Positions 35,667 to 43,801 of a stretch of 64,000 nucleotides of DNA are shown piece after piece; positions within the stretch are counted from its first letter, which is position 1, and each line of letters opens with the position of its first letter. The notes under the pieces were generated by a model. It ran no database searches. It had not been told where the DNA came from and was given only the letters and a program-made list of their open reading frames with translations. Both the position numbers and the translations under genes were made by a program. The stretch is from Clostridium sp. C2-6-12. Lineage in GTDB: Bacteria; Bacillota; Clostridia; Clostridiales; Clostridiaceae. The DNA lies in the NCBI RefSeq assembly GCF_009928485.1, contig NZ_JAABNP010000002.1, forward strand, positions 62,001-126,000, read 5' to 3'.

Positions 35667-36548
35667 TTATTCATAATATTTACTTATAATTTTAAGTGCA
35701 ATTTCTTTTGCCTTTTGTGCAGATATGTCATTACCTTTGCCGCCACTTAAATGAACTGAAAACAAATATCTTTCACTTCCATTCTCAATCATTCCAACAA
35801 ACCATGCATTATTTTTACTCCCAGTTCATTTTTTACAGTATATGTAAACATTGTTATTTTTATCTACTAACATTATTTCTTTAAGAGTTTCAATAGTTTC
35901 GTTAGAAAAATCAGTTTTACCGTTAAAAATATTTGTTAAAACCTCTACTTGTTCTTTAGGTGAAATTTTCAAAGAAGATTCTAACCAAAAACCATTTAAT
36001 TCTGGCAATAAATTAATGTTTCCACCTTTCCATTCACTTATATCACAGTTACCATAATGAATTTTATTAAGTTCCTCTTGCATAGTTTCTTGACCAACTT
36101 TATCTATAACAGATCTAAAATACCAAACACATGATGTTTGAAATGCCTCTTTTAAGTTCAAATCTTTATTCCATGCTTCTATAGAATATTTAGTTCCGTT
36201 ATAGCTCTTTTTTGTGTCAGAAGAAGCTAATACTCCGTTCTTGAGACCGATTAATGTTGAAATTATCTTAAATGAGGAACAGGGTGACACCTCTTTATTG
36301 CATTCTTCTTCATTATAAATTTGATATTCCTTTTTATCATTATTATAAAATACTGCGCACCCTTCAATACCACTAAATGCTTCACTGTAGTCAACAGCTT
36401 TTATTATATAATTTTCGCTAGTAACCGAATTTATTTTACTCTCTTTATTATCAACTAATTTGTCATTTAAATTTGCATTTTGATTATTGCAACCGATCAT
36501 CTGTATACATATCATACACGTTAACACAATATTAGCGATTTTTTTCAT
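35667..36548 (-). pseudogene. Class D beta-lactamase-like lipoprotein broken by an in-frame TGA
   Basis: Reads from ATG 36548 (AGGAAGGAAG upstream) with a lipoprotein signal (MIGC, Cys20). It then carries the class D/BlaR-sensor motifs SSFK (Ser91-Lys94), SCV (139-141) and YGN (165-167). At 35826-35828 a TGA interrupts the frame. Reading on in the same frame gives TGSKNNAWFVGMIENG, then SERYLFSVHLSGG, and a natural stop at 35667-35669. The KTG box is therefore split (CKK, stop, TG), apparently by an insertion of two codons or a point change. The truncated 240-residue product lacks the oxyanion strand and should be inactive. A sensor or PBP-like ancestor is also possible. Confidence 0.82.
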
Positions 36549-36734
36549 TTAAAATCTTCCTTCCTGAAATACAAGTATAAAATCATATAAATATTTATAC
36601 ATTCCATGTCAGACAAATTATACCATATTTGCGAGAATGTAAAATATATGATTTCATTACTTTTCTACTACGCTAAATCATCATTACATGTTACAGCATT
36701 TTAAAATTTCACACAAAAAAATTTCAAATTCAAG

Positions 36735-37274
36735 TTACCAAAGTTCATAATGCACTATATCTTCAATTTTCTTTCTTGGACGTGCTTTAGGAGTTTCGTC
36801 AGAATAACCAACAGTTATTACTCCTACTACATATTTATCATGGGGTATATTTAAAACTGGTCTAATTTCTTCTTGTGTAAACTCTGCAACCCAGCAAGCT
36901 CCAAGACCTAAATTAGTAGCTTCCAGCAACATGTATCCTGCTGAAATTGATGTGTCTCTAATTATTCTTTTCACTTCATCTTGTGGACTTTTATCATCTA
37001 AATATACATCTATATCTTCTTTTATTCTGCAACGCACATCTGCAACACATACGATAAAAATAGGTGCTGTTAGCATCCACTTTTGATTATGAGAAGCCTC
37101 CATTACTTTTCGTCTCATTTCTTCAGATTTTACTACTATATAATGCCAAGGTTGTGTGTTATTACCTGATAGAGCCAATCTTGCACTTTCCAGTAATTCA
37201 GTAATTTTTTCATTTTCAACTTGCTTGTCAATATATTTTCTTATGCTTCTACGCATTTGAATTTCTTTAAGCAT
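36735..37274 (-). CDS. Nitroreductase-family protein
   Basis: 179 residues, AATAGGGAGATAA before the ATG. Begins with MRRSIRKYIDKQVENEKI and RLALSGNNTQPWHYIVVKS, the FMN-binding pattern of NfsA/NfnB-like nitroreductases, and ends with YSDETPKARPRKKIED. Likely a homodimeric FMN enzyme that reduces nitro or quinone substrates with NAD(P)H. The physiological substrate is unknown. Confidence 0.88.
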   Translation of the reverse strand: MLKEIQMRRSIRKYIDKQVENEKITELLESARLALSGNNTQPWHYIVVKSEEMRRKVMEASHNQKWMLTAPIFIVCVADVRCRIKEDIDVYLDDKSPQDEVKRIIRDTSISAGYMLLEATNLGLGACWVAEFTQEEIRPVLNIPHDKYVVGVITVGYSDETPKARPRKKIEDIVHYELW

Positions 37275-37681
37275 ATATTTATCTCCCTATTTTGATTATT
37301 TTAGTACGTTATAATCTACCCAATTCATCTCTTCATATTAATTTTTAATTTTATAGCTTAATTATCTTACTTATAATAATTTCGTTCAATTTGTCTTTTG
37401 TATATTTTACTTTCCATGCAAATTGTCACACGTGTCAACATATAAATGGTGTATTTTATATTATTTTCATAAAATGACCCTACACACCTAAACTAGATAT
37501 CAAAAAAATATACCATTACGAATTAATTATAGCATAAATTGTAAAATTGAATTGTTCATTTTCTAGAATAATCCAATCTTACAATTTGCTATTATTTTGT
37601 TCATTCCTAACTTAAAATATAAGTATCTCTTTATAGCTTTCTTCTATAGTAATTGAAATATCAAGCTCCTTATCTATCTAT
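37275..37681. other. Intergenic region with CACGTG palindrome and long inverted repeat
   Basis: Contains TTGTCACACGTGTCAAC (core ACACGTGT at 37428-37435, the fourth such octamer in the window). There is also a long inverted repeat (~37529-37592, arms including AAATTGTAA / TTACAATTT) that may end the SagB-like transcript. No ORF. Confidence 0.45.
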
Positions 37682-38530
37682 TTATTTATAAAACTCGGGA
37701 TTTATACGAGCATCTGGATACCTTTCCACCCAATTCCTCTCTTCAGGCAATGCATATCCAACAGAGGAACATAAAACAGTAAATTCATCTATGCCATCAA
37801 CTCCTATAAGCTCATCTGCTTTTTCCTGATAATAACCTCCTATTGCACAGCATCCACATCCTAAAGCTTCAACTGCTAAATATAATTGATGAGATATATA
37901 ACCTAATTCCAAAAGCATATTTTTATGCGAGGCTGCTCCACCTGCCCATTCACCTTTATATGGGGAACATGCCCAGAAGAAAATAACTGGAGCTTTAGCT
38001 GTATAACTTTGATTTTGACTTGGATTTGTAAATGTATCAGAAATTCTTTCTTGCAAATTTTCAACACTTTTTAAAAAGACAATTTGGTGTGATAATGGTA
38101 AGTATCTCCATACTCCATTTTGAATCCCTTTAACATTAGTTATAGAAATATATGTTTCATATGAATTTCCAGCCACGGCTATTGGACGTAAATAATTTCT
38201 CCCCGAGCCATCTTTTAAATATCTCCGATATCCTCCTATTACTTTTTTAACCCCTTGTGTACACCATAAGAGAAAGGACAACTCCAATATTGACATTGGC
38301 TCAGCTGAATACTGTCTTCTACTAATTCTACTTGAAGTGCAGGTAAAGAAATCTGCTTTAGGAGCTGTTTCAGAATTGATTTCGGGTAAGTTTATAATTG
38401 CTGCATTTTCAGGAATAGTTTTCTGAAATTGAGGTTGTGGAACCCCAAGTGACATATCTGATGATAATTTATAATCAGTGTCACTTATTTGGGATTTCAT
38501 AAAATTTCTATTTTCTTGGTACTTATTCAT
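37682..38530 (-). CDS. SagB-type nitroreductase-fold dehydrogenase
   Basis: 282 residues, AAAGGGGG before the ATG. The SagB-type pattern is present: SSRISRRQYSAEPMSILELS (FMN phosphate contacts), FLLWCTQGV, SGRNYLRPIAV (NADH or substrate side), and AASHKNMLLELGYISHQLYL with CGCCAIGGYYQEKADEL at the C-terminus. SagB-type enzymes oxidise azolines in peptide toxins, but stand-alone copies without cyclodehydratase genes, as here, reduce small molecules. No SagC/D or precursor peptide is nearby. It is the intact counterpart of the deleted gene at 19374-19796. Confidence 0.88.
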   Translation of the reverse strand: MNKYQENRNFMKSQISDTDYKLSSDMSLGVPQPQFQKTIPENAAIINLPEINSETAPKADFFTCTSSRISRRQYSAEPMSILELSFLLWCTQGVKKVIGGYRRYLKDGSGRNYLRPIAVAGNSYETYISITNVKGIQNGVWRYLPLSHQIVFLKSVENLQERISDTFTNPSQNQSYTAKAPVIFFWACSPYKGEWAGGAASHKNMLLELGYISHQLYLAVEALGCGCCAIGGYYQEKADELIGVDGIDEFTVLCSSVGYALPEERNWVERYPDARINPEFYK

Positions 38531-38611
38531 TTTGTTTCCCCCTTTAAAATAGCAATAAACCTATTATAAGGGAATAATCCATAAACTGTAAGTCTGTATT
38601 TCACTTCTAAT

Positions 38612-39463
38612 TTATGGTATAATATTAATATACTCCTTATTAAAACCATCTGTATCTTCAACGAATTTCATAAGTTCTTTGTTAAACCTGTCTTTTTCAT
38701 CATAAAAAGATGCATGTCCACTAAACTTAAACGGTATAAGCTTGGAATTTTTAATATATTTTTCTTGTATTTCTCCTAATTCAAAAGGTACAACTTTATC
38801 ATGAATTCCATGAATAATTAGTGTTGGGACATTTATTTGCTCTAAATCAGAAAAGAAAACTTCATTTATCCATGCATTTGCAATTTCTGCAGTTGCCCAC
38901 CCTGCTGCCTGTAATCCCAATTGGAAAAACCAATTTGAAAAAGCTTCAGTAATATGTTGATAAAAAAACATATCTCCAAAATCTTGAAGCATCTTCGGTC
39001 TATCATTATATGTTCCTTTAATTAGTTGTACTACTGCTTCCTTCTCTAAGCCATAAGGAAAATTTGGACGTTTAATAAGACTTGGAGCTATTGAAGCAGC
39101 AAGAGCCAGCTTTGATACTCCATAACCTTTATGACGAGCCATATATCTTACAGCTATTCCTCCTCCAGTTGAATGTCCTGCTAGTGTTATATTTTTTAAC
39201 TTTAACAAATCAATTATATACCTAACATCATCTGACAACCTATCGAAATTATAACCTTTGTAAGGCTTATCTGAATCTCCAAATCCTCTTGTATCTATAC
39301 CAATGCATCTATAACCTAGTTTGGGCAATATATCAAATTGATATTCAAACAATTTATGGCTTCCTGGCCATCCATGTATAAATAAAATTGTTTTTCCAGC
39401 GCCTTCATTAAGGTCTTCTACATAAATCTTCACATCAGGTTCTACTTTAACATAGTAGCCCAT
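38612..39463 (-). CDS. Alpha/beta hydrolase
   Basis: 283 residues, GAAGGAGA before the ATG. Oxyanion-hole segment LFIHGWPGSHKLF, nucleophile elbow AGHSTGGGIA, acid in IHGIHDKVVP and His in FSGHASFYDE. It resembles haloperoxidase/epoxide-hydrolase-like esterases; no lid signature that would fix the substrate. Cytosolic. Confidence 0.87.
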   Translation of the reverse strand: MGYYVKVEPDVKIYVEDLNEGAGKTILFIHGWPGSHKLFEYQFDILPKLGYRCIGIDTRGFGDSDKPYKGYNFDRLSDDVRYIIDLLKLKNITLAGHSTGGGIAVRYMARHKGYGVSKLALAASIAPSLIKRPNFPYGLEKEAVVQLIKGTYNDRPKMLQDFGDMFFYQHITEAFSNWFFQLGLQAAGWATAEIANAWINEVFFSDLEQINVPTLIIHGIHDKVVPFELGEIQEKYIKNSKLIPFKFSGHASFYDEKDRFNKELMKFVEDTDGFNKEYINIIP

Positions 39464-39546
39464 ATATAATCTCCTTCAACGAAATATCTTATTTTATTAT
39501 CATATTAATTTGAACATAAATTTGTTAATTATTTTATACTCATCAC

Positions 39547-39741
39547 TCAATTATCAGTAAACTTTCGTCTTATCAGGCAATATAACAAAAGTATCGCAGT
39601 ATTTTTGAATGCTGTAATAGGAAAATATATATTTACTTTTAAATTTCCCTCTGTTAAAGAATAATATTGAAAATTGACTACAGCATTTAAAATTATATAC
39701 AATAAAACTAACCTAATAATTATTGATGTCTTATTAAGCAA
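39547..39741 (-). CDS. Possible small membrane protein
   Basis: 64 codons with two hydrophobic stretches (IIIRLVLLYIILNAVV and TAFKNTAILLLYCLI). The start would be a TTG without a ribosome site. No family recognised. Kept as a low-confidence gene or remnant. Confidence 0.25.
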   Translation of the reverse strand: MLNKTSIIIRLVLLYIILNAVVNFQYYSLTEGNLKVNIYFPITAFKNTAILLLYCLIRRKFTDN

Positions 39742-39929
39742 AATTTAGAATCTTTAAAAATACAAATAGAGCCTTTGCAGCAGAACAAGAAGAAATACTT
39801 CATACCTTGAAGAAGTATTGGTATTAGCTTCATTTGTTAAAGAGGTTAGAAGTAAAATTAAGTAAACCGTATAACCAAATAAAGTAGCAATTGTAAACTT
39901 AGGCAAATGAAAGATCGGAGGAATAATAT

Positions 39930-40133
39930 ATGAATAAAAGGAAATGGTCTAATGCAGAGATTAAAGAGTATAGAAAAATACATAGTCGCATTATATATTA
40001 TAATGATGAAGATTCTAATTTTTTTGTTCCAAAAGCATATGGATTTGGCTTTACAGTAAACTTTGCAAATCCAATTATTTGGGTGTTTGTTATTACAATA
40101 ATACTATTTATTGTAATATCTAGATTTATGTAA
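39930..40133 (+). CDS. DUF5808-like small membrane protein
   Basis: 67 residues, ATCGGAGGAATAAT before the ATG. The central DEDSNFFVPKAYGFGFTVNF matches the DUF5808 motif (FVPKRxGxGWTxNF), followed by one membrane helix (IIWVFVITIILFIVIS). Function unknown. Confidence 0.75.
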   Translation: MNKRKWSNAEIKEYRKIHSRIIYYNDEDSNFFVPKAYGFGFTVNFANPIIWVFVITIILFIVISRFM

Positions 40134-40368
40134 TAAATAAATCGCTTTGTATTCTTCATGAACTATGTACTACGGTAACTTTTAGCGTTCCCGTAAAAAA
40201 TTATATATTATTAACATTATTCATAAGGATAGCATTAAAATTTTATACTAGCTAAATATTAAAATTTGTTCTCCTTAATTTTTATTTATATAATTTTATT
40301 ATCACATTTTGTTGAAATCTTTCATAAATTACTTTGTAAGTGAATAACAAATAAAGGAGCAAAAACTT

Positions 40369-40632
40369 ATGTACAAACACGATGAGTGTATGTGTAAAGC
40401 ACATGAAAATTCTATGGATGAATCAAAAGAAATGCCTATTTGCAAAATGAAAGAGGATTGTATGCATGAACACATGCATGATCATATGCATAAATCAATG
40501 GAATATGCGCGTGCATATATATTACCTCAAAAATACGAAAATTTATATTCATGTAAGGAAGGTTTTCTTAAAGGAACTATTTTTGTAGATCTTTATAGAC
40601 CATATCATGAATGTAAAAAATGTAAATATTAG
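40369..40632 (+). CDS. cotJA: Spore coat protein CotJA
   Basis: 87 residues, AAAGGAGC before the ATG. A His/Cys/Met-rich N-terminus (CMHEHMHDHMHKSM) precedes the CotJA core ARAYILPQKYENLYSCKEG with GTIFVDLYRPYHEC at the end. CotJA, B and C are deposited in the inner spore coat and transcribed in the mother cell. The extra metal-binding-like N-terminus is longer than in B. subtilis CotJA. First gene of cotJABC'. Confidence 0.85.
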   Translation: MYKHDECMCKAHENSMDESKEMPICKMKEDCMHEHMHDHMHKSMEYARAYILPQKYENLYSCKEGFLKGTIFVDLYRPYHECKKCKY

Positions 40633-40644
40633 AGGTGATATATT

Positions 40645-40905
40645 ATGTGTGTGAAAGATTTATTAGATAATATAAGAATTTATCAATTTTGTGCAATAGA
40701 GCTTAATTTATACCTTGATAATTTTCCTAATGATAAAAATGCAAGAGAAGATTATGACAAAGTATCCTGCAAATTAACAAGCTTAGTTCACGATTATGAA
40801 AAAGCTTATGGACCATTAACAAACTTTGGTTCGGCTTTTGTACAAGAACCTAAAGCTTGGGTTAATCAACCATGGCCTTGGGAAAATTATGAAAGGGAGG
40901 AATAG
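40645..40905 (+). CDS. cotJB: Spore coat protein CotJB
   Basis: 86 residues, AGAGGTGATATATT before the ATG. LLDNIRIYQFCAIELNLYLD and the C-terminal WVNQPWPWENYEREE are characteristic of CotJB. It works with CotJA and the manganese-catalase-like CotJC in coat assembly. Twelve bp after cotJA and 6 bp before cotJC', one transcript. Confidence 0.9.
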   Translation: MCVKDLLDNIRIYQFCAIELNLYLDNFPNDKNAREDYDKVSCKLTSLVHDYEKAYGPLTNFGSAFVQEPKAWVNQPWPWENYEREE

Positions 40906-40911
40906 AATTTT

Positions 40912-41118
40912 ATGTGGTATTATGTAAAGACTTTAGAATATCCAGTCAACTTAAAATGTAAAGATCTTAATATGGCTAAATATTTAATAACTCAATACGG
41001 TGGGCCAGACGGAGAACTAAGTGCTGCACTTAGATATTTAGATCAAAGATATACAATGCCTACTAATAAAGCAAAGGCGATTTTAACAGACGTAGGAACT
41101 GAATCTCCAACTTCCTAA
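40912..41118 (+). pseudogene. cotJC: 5' part of cotJC (manganese-catalase-like coat protein), interrupted
   Basis: 68 residues. MWYYVKTLEYPVNLKCKDLN, QYGGPDGELSAALRYLDQRY and AKAILTDVGTE match the first ~63 residues of CotJC. In intact proteins DIGTEE is followed by the metal-ligand segment (AHLEMI) and 120 more residues. Here DVGTE is followed by SPTS and a stop, and nothing downstream resembles the rest. The break at ~41103 coincides with the left end of prophage-type DNA. Interpreted as the attachment half of cotJC, with the other half expected beyond the right edge of the window. Confidence 0.85.
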
Positions 41119-41147
41119 ATGCAAAAATATTGAATTAATTATACATA

Positions 41148-41178
41148 AAAAGAGATCTAGATAATTTCTAGACCTCTT
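41148..41178. terminator. Terminator after the cotJ genes
   Basis: AAAAGAGATCTAGA pairs with TCTAGACCTCTTTT around TAAT, followed by T/A-rich DNA on both strands. It ends rightward cotJ transcription and the leftward small gene at 41190-41369. Confidence 0.85.
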
Positions 41179-41189
41179 TTAAACCTTAT

Positions 41190-41369
41190 TTATTTTTTAA
41201 TTTTTGATTTTATATTTTCCATAGTATCTCTAACTGATATATATCTATATAATAGATACTTTATTTTAGAACATACTATCCCACCTAATTCTTCTCTTAA
41301 TCTTTCTTCTTCATCTTCCAGAACATCTAAAATATATTCATTGTCACTTTCATAAATTCTATATTCCAT
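41190..41369 (-). CDS. Small charged protein of unknown function
   Basis: 59 codons from ATG 41369 with AAAAGGATG upstream. Begins MEYRIYESDNEYILDVLEDE, followed by an acidic-then-basic helix (ERLREELGG, then KYLLYRYISVRDTMENIKSK). No family recognised. It is the outermost gene of the element, next to cotJC', and ends just before the shared terminator. Confidence 0.5.
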   Translation of the reverse strand: MEYRIYESDNEYILDVLEDEEERLREELGGIVCSKIKYLLYRYISVRDTMENIKSKIKK

Positions 41370-41673
41370 ATTAATTTACACATCCTTTTGATATATTTTT
41401 TCTTTAGTTATTCTGTTGCTTGTTTCAGCAATTGTATCTAAAGTAAGATTTTAAAATATTCATGTATATGAATCTAGTTTTCTATTTCTTACTTTGTCTT
41501 AATTTTAACATGGGAAAATAAAAAAATATACTTTTATTCTTAAAATCATCGCATGTAAATTGTGGTTTATAAAGTATACATTCCCTTGTTAATAAAAGAA
41601 ATAAAAAACTTATAGTAAGTTATACTAATATTGACATGATCTTTAATGAACTACTTAAAGGAGCTTAAATATT
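41370..41673. other. Intergenic region at the left end of the element
   Basis: About 300 bp between divergent genes; AT-rich, includes TTGACA at ~41633 and TATACT at ~41623 but not in a convincing pair. No tRNA-like sequence and no ORF seen. Confidence 0.35.
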
Positions 41674-42045
41674 ATGGATACAAAGTGGAAACAAGCTGGT
41701 GAGAAATTAAGAGAAATAAGAAAGTTGACAAAATTATCTATATATAAAGTTGCTCGAAAAACATATATAACTGGACCATATTTAGCAACATTAGAACGTG
41801 GGGAAAGTGCGCCATCTGATCAAGTATTACTTAATTTAGCTGAGTTTTACCAAGTTGATCCACCTGAATTATTTAAGTTATACGATAGAATTGTCCCCCC
41901 AACATCTGAGCAGTTAACTGCCATTCCATCACTTAAAAAGATAATTACTGAAATTTCTGTTGATGAAAAATTGACATCTGAAGAAAAAGAAGAATTTGCT
42001 AAACAAATATATAAAATAGCAAATGACTTAATTAATAAGGAGTGA
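41674..42045 (+). CDS. XRE-family transcriptional regulator
   Basis: 123 residues, AAAGGAGC before the ATG. The N-terminal helix-turn-helix (GEKLREIRKLTKLSIYKVAR, GPYLATLERGESAPSD) is Cro/CI-type. The C-terminal half is helical and ends LTSEEKEEFAKQIYK. Together with the following membrane protein (6-bp gap) it forms a rightward two-gene unit. Likely phage- or element-specific regulator. Confidence 0.85.
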   Translation: MDTKWKQAGEKLREIRKLTKLSIYKVARKTYITGPYLATLERGESAPSDQVLLNLAEFYQVDPPELFKLYDRIVPPTSEQLTAIPSLKKIITEISVDEKLTSEEKEEFAKQIYKIANDLINKE

Positions 42046-42051
42046 CTATCT

Positions 42052-42483
42052 ATGAAAAAATTTTTTATTATGCTCGAAAATTGGTTGTGTAGCGAATTTG
42101 GTTATGAGTCAGTAGTCCACTTTGAAGATACTATAATTTTTTGTGCTGGAATTTTTATTGGTATGATAATAATGGCTTTTTTAGCAGGAATCGTTGTTTT
42201 TAAAATCCAAAAGGTAAAGAACTTAGGTGCTAACAAGGTTAAATTAATTCGATTTCAACACGAAGGTGTAAGACAATATTTTGCTGACCCCAAAAACGTG
42301 GGCGAATCCGTTGAAACTCTCTTGTTAGTGATATTCAAACCATTTTTTACAAAAAAGCAATATGATATGCGTGATGAAAAAAGAACTAAATACTTTTTAA
42401 TAATTCTATGTATAATGGGCATACTTTTACTTGTTTTAGCACTCTTAAGCATTTCTACAGTGATAGTTGATAACCTTGCATAA
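42052..42483 (+). CDS. Membrane protein of unknown function
   Basis: 143 residues, AAGGAGTGACTATCT before the ATG. Two membrane helices (~28-50 and ~118-141) flank a basic cytosolic loop with IRFQHEGVRQYFADPKN. No family recognised. Co-transcribed with the XRE regulator; a regulator-membrane-protein pair is reminiscent of superinfection-exclusion or immunity units, but that is only positional. Confidence 0.7.
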   Translation: MKKFFIMLENWLCSEFGYESVVHFEDTIIFCAGIFIGMIIMAFLAGIVVFKIQKVKNLGANKVKLIRFQHEGVRQYFADPKNVGESVETLLLVIFKPFFTKKQYDMRDEKRTKYFLIILCIMGILLLVLALLSISTVIVDNLA

Positions 42484-42573
42484 TAAAGCTGGGATATTAA
42501 CTATCTCGCTTTTCTAATAATATTTAGACCTTAGACTTATTGATTAAACATATTTTTTAATTACTTGCCATTA

Positions 42574-43212
42574 TCATTCCCATCCTAGTAATTTATTTTC
42601 TAATGAGCTCCAATCATATTGCCTTGGTTCAAAATTATCAAACTTAGTCTTAGGCTTCCAGCCTTGGCTATCTATTGGTTTACAGCAATTTTGTAATTTA
42701 TTTATGTTATTTATAGCCCATATAGTATATTTATAAATATTATCTGCTCCCTTTTCGGTTGCATAATTAAATGCTTCAATTACTTTATCAACTTTATCTT
42801 TTGCAATTTGCAATAGATTTTTAGCTTGTTTTTCAGTAAAGCCAGTAACATCAATTACCTTTGTTTCATCTTCTGTAACTTCAATATAATGCACTTGTCC
42901 ATCTATTGGTTTATTGCCATTACTATCTACTGGTTGGCTTAAAAAGAGATATTTAAGCAATTTATATGTATTCTTTTTGCCAACTTTATTAATTTGAATA
43001 TAACCTTTATTTACTAAAGATTTTAGCAACTTAGAAACTTTTGCTCTTCTTTTGGTTTTTAAATCTGACATTAACACGTCGTAGGATGGATAAGCATATC
43101 CTACAGATATATTATGGTAGTCATAGATAAGTTCCAACATATATCCTTCTTCTAATGATAAATTTTTATCTTTTTTTACTGCATTTCTAAACTTTATATA
43201 ATATTTAGTCAT
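42574..43212 (-). CDS. Phage replication-type winged-helix protein
   Basis: 212 residues, GAGGTGAACAAAAG before the ATG. The N-terminal winged helix (LSLEEGYMLELIYDYHN, AYPSYDVLMSDLKTKRRAKV, VNKGYIQINKVGKKNTY) resembles the replication-initiator or replisome-organiser N-domain of phages and plasmids. A C-terminal helical part (EKQAKNLLQIAKDKVDKVIE, then YKYTIWAINNINKLQN) matches DnaD-like or RepA_N tails. Divergent from 43381-43593 across a 168-bp operator region. Confidence 0.7.
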   Translation of the reverse strand: MTKYYIKFRNAVKKDKNLSLEEGYMLELIYDYHNISVGYAYPSYDVLMSDLKTKRRAKVSKLLKSLVNKGYIQINKVGKKNTYKLLKYLFLSQPVDSNGNKPIDGQVHYIEVTEDETKVIDVTGFTEKQAKNLLQIAKDKVDKVIEAFNYATEKGADNIYKYTIWAINNINKLQNCCKPIDSQGWKPKTKFDNFEPRQYDWSSLENKLLGWE

Positions 43213-43246
43213 CTTTTGTTCACCTCAGCATTATTCTAAAACGATT

Positions 43247-43272
43247 ATTATTCAACCTTATGGTTTAATAAT
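43247..43272. promoter_or_regulatory. Operator-like inverted repeat 1
   Basis: ATTATTCAACC (43247-43257) and GGTTTAATAAT (43262-43272), 10 of 11 paired, 4-nt spacer, in the divergent intergenic region. It shares TTCAAC with the next repeat. Confidence 0.5.
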
Positions 43273-43303
43273 ATACTTTTATTTATAACAAGTCAATATA
43301 CTT

Positions 43304-43321
43304 TTCAACTTTTAAGTTGAA
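43304..43321. promoter_or_regulatory. Operator-like inverted repeat 2
   Basis: TTCAACTT (43304-43311) and AAGTTGAA (43314-43321), perfect with a 2-nt spacer, 60 bp upstream of the 43381 start. Candidate binding site for the small HTH protein. Confidence 0.55.
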
Positions 43322-43380
43322 TCTTATCTATATTTGAATAATAGTAAACTTTGTAATATAATTTAATTTGAGGTGATCAC

Positions 43381-43593
43381 ATGGGTGTTAAAGAAGACAT
43401 AAAGTCTTATATAGTTAAATCTGGTTGGACTATTTCTAAAGTTCAAGAAGAACTTAATAAGAGAAATGGTACTAATTTCGGAATGCAAAATTTAAGCAAA
43501 AAAATTAATAACGAAACTTTAAGATATAATGAGATTATACAAATAGCTGATATTATAGGCTATACCATTGAATGGCATCAAAAAAAAGACTAA
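43381..43593 (+). CDS. Small helix-turn-helix protein (phage repressor/Cro-like)
   Basis: 70 residues, GAGGTGATCAC before the ATG. SGWTISKVQEELNKRNGTNF, MQNLSKKINNETLRYNEII and IADIIGYTIEWH form a compact XRE-type fold. Placed divergently to the replication-type gene across two inverted repeats, like a lysogeny or replication switch. Terminator directly after. Confidence 0.75.
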   Translation: MGVKEDIKSYIVKSGWTISKVQEELNKRNGTNFGMQNLSKKINNETLRYNEIIQIADIIGYTIEWHQKKD

Positions 43594-43614
43594 GAGCGAA
43601 CTCCTAGTCTTTTC
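43585..43614. terminator. Terminator of the small HTH gene
   Basis: AAAAGACTAAGAG and CTCCTAGTCTTTT with a CGAA-type loop; the left arm overlaps the stop codon. T-run follows rightward. Confidence 0.85.
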
Positions 43615-43724
43615 TCATTGCTGCTGTTGTTACAAGATACTAATTAATTAATTTAAACTTAAGTAATATATGCAGTTCCAAATTTGAAACTTATTTGATT
43701 TCTATTTTTAGAACTTTTGTTTAA

Positions 43725-43756
43725 TATTTTAAGTTTCATTAACGGAACTTAAAATA
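43725..43756. terminator. Hairpin at the 3' end of the NurA-HerA-Hsp90-rSAM operon
   Basis: TATTTTAAGTT (43725-43735) and AACTTAAAATA (43746-43756) are perfectly complementary, 10-nt loop, 45 bp past the radical SAM stop. AT-rich but positioned as an operon terminator. Confidence 0.55.
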
Positions 43757-43801
43757 AGTGAAAATTTAGAATAAAATATATTGCCCTCAAACTTCATTTT
43801 C

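Noticed and set aside
37682..38530. Azoline-peptide (streptolysin S-like) cluster because of the SagB-type gene
   Set aside because: No cyclodehydratase, precursor peptide or transporter genes are adjacent.
39742..39929. Possible gene remnant with LEEVLVLASFVKEVRSKIK-like reading
   Set aside because: Frames are short, stop-rich and lack a start; likeness to any family was too weak to call.
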